From: Synergistaceae bacterium
GTDB taxonomy: Bacteria > Synergistota > Synergistia > Synergistales > Aminobacteriaceae
Length of the DNA stretch: 6,010 nucleotides
NCBI GenBank assembly: GCA_031289165.1
Contig: JAITPZ010000085.1
Location: 1-6,010, forward strand
Direction: 5' to 3'
The notes under the pieces were generated by a model that had not been told where the DNA came from, ran no database searches, and saw only the letters and a list, made by a program, of their open reading frames with translations. Positions 5,291 to 6,010 of this stretch are shown one piece after another. Made by a program: the position numbers and the translations under genes. Within the stretch, counting starts at the first letter, position 1. Each line of letters opens with the position of its first letter.

Positions 5291-6010
5291 TCAACCCTCC
5301 TCTTTTCGACAGATGGCGCCCATTGTGATATCCAGCAGGGGGCGTATTTTATGGCTCAGAGCGTAGAGAGCCTCGGGGCGGCCTTTGGCGAGGGGCGCGC
5401 GGTAATTTGTCAGGGCGATAAGCCCCTCTTTCAAAAAAAGAGCGAGGATTTTACGCACGCTTTTAGCCTGAAGCCCAATGACTCTGGCGACGTCCTCCGC
5501 GCTGAATTGGCTCTTCAGCATCCGAAACACGCGAAGATAGCGCGAAAACGTCGTCACGGTGATGCCCAGGCGTTGCGAATAAAGGCGAAAAACGGGGTCC
5601 GAGTCCGTCACCGCGAAGACAGGTCCCGCCTCGCCCAAAAGCCGCCCTTTCTCTCCGTCAAAAAGGTAGTTTCCACTGGCCGTACTCATATCCAGAGCCT
5701 TTTCCGCGTAGGCTTCGGCGTTTTTTACGTTGTGGGCCACGCCGTAACCGACGCGCAGAGAGATGTCGGGATTGGCCTTGAGTACTTCGTCGACGAAAGG
5801 GATTTTGCGCAACCCGTCCGTTTCGATATAAAACTGGTTGTAGGTCTGAATACATTGAAACAGAGCCGCGTTTCTCGCAAACACGAGGGCCCCCTTCTTT
5901 TGGGCGCAGGCAAAAACGGAATTGCTGACGGAGCGGAGGGCGTTTTCGTAAAGGCTGACGGAAGAGGGTAAATTTTCCGGAGCGATGAGCCCCACGACAG
6001 GTTTGAGATC
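5291..6010 (-). CDS. Putative transcriptional regulator: nucleotide-cyclase-like sensory domain plus C-terminal winged HTH, 3' part only
   Basis: The frame is open to the right window edge, so the N-terminus is missing and 239 residues are visible. The GTG at 5995 should not be taken as the start, because the reading frame continues upstream as DLKPV. Residues about 1-110 show alternating strands and helices ending in ISLRVGYGVA (84-93) and KNAEAYAEKALDM (96-108). This resembles the last strand and helix of GGDEF/nucleotide-cyclase folds (compare GTP cyclohydrolase III), with no GGDEF catalytic motif in view. A short strand pair (NYLFDGEKGRLLG) follows. At about 169-199, FSAEDVARVIG...SVRKILALFLKEGLIA forms a helix-turn-helix, with a wing around APLAKGRPEALYAL. 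The likely role is a ligand-responsive DNA-binding protein for the adjacent TRAP-deacylase operon, inferred from position only. I do not recognise a named family, and the ligand is unknown. The end of the gene lies 86 bp before dctP in the same direction. Confidence 0.7.
   Translation of the reverse strand, partial: DLKPVVGLIAPENLPSSVSLYENALRSVSNSVFACAQKKGALVFARNAALFQCIQTYNQFYIETDGLRKIPFVDEVLKANPDISLRVGYGVAHNVKNAEAYAEKALDMSTASGNYLFDGEKGRLLGEAGPVFAVTDSDPVFRLYSQRLGITVTTFSRYLRVFRMLKSQFSAEDVARVIGLQAKSVRKILALFLKEGLIALTNYRAPLAKGRPEALYALSHKIRPLLDITMGAICRKEEG

Noticed and set aside
5291..5995. Regulator as a complete 234-residue protein starting at GTG 5995
   Set aside because: The reading frame continues without a stop to the window edge, and the sensory domain would be truncated at that GTG. 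The gene is better treated as partial.

Overview
The window looks like part of a catabolic/transport locus from an anaerobic, moderately GC-rich bacterium. All supportable genes lie on the minus strand. TRAP-type secondary carriers paired with an N-acyl-D-amino-acid deacylase fit an amino-acid-fermenting lineage such as Synergistota. That placement rests on gene content and protein style only, and I hold it at moderate-to-low confidence. No RNA gene, IS element, phage gene or CRISPR array is visible.

Layout in transcription order (right to left). (1) 6010-5291: the 3' part of a putative regulator, with a diverged nucleotide-cyclase/GGDEF-like sensory domain and a C-terminal winged helix-turn-helix. 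It is cut by the right edge. (2) An 86-bp gap carrying an imperfect 16-bp palindrome. (3) 5204-4131: dctP-type periplasmic solute receptor (copy A). (4) 4110-3589: dctQ-type small membrane subunit. (5) 3592-2252: dctM-type large permease, overlapping dctQ by ATGA. (6) 2232-616: zinc-dependent N-acyl-D-amino-acid deacylase (D-aminoacylase family). (7) A 136-bp gap with a good -10 box and two small dyads. (8) 479-1: the 5' part of a second dctP-type receptor gene (copy B), cut by the left edge. It is about 88% identical in DNA to copy A over a gap-free 496-bp stretch.

The spacings dctP-20 bp-dctQ-(4-bp overlap)-dctM-19 bp-deacylase indicate one operon. The simplest model is that the receptor captures an acylated amino acid, or another N-acylated carboxylate, in the periplasm. 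DctQM imports it with a Na+ or H+ gradient, and the deacylase releases the free D-amino acid plus a carboxylic acid in the cytoplasm. The upstream regulator, if it senses a related metabolite, is the obvious candidate to control the operon. Copy B is either an extra receptor or the first gene of a second, related TRAP module lying to the left.

The component families are known. The points worth a second look are the recently diverged receptor duplication that brackets a complete transporter-enzyme unit, the substrate implied by the deacylase, and the unassigned regulator. No gene-free stretch exceeds 300 bases.
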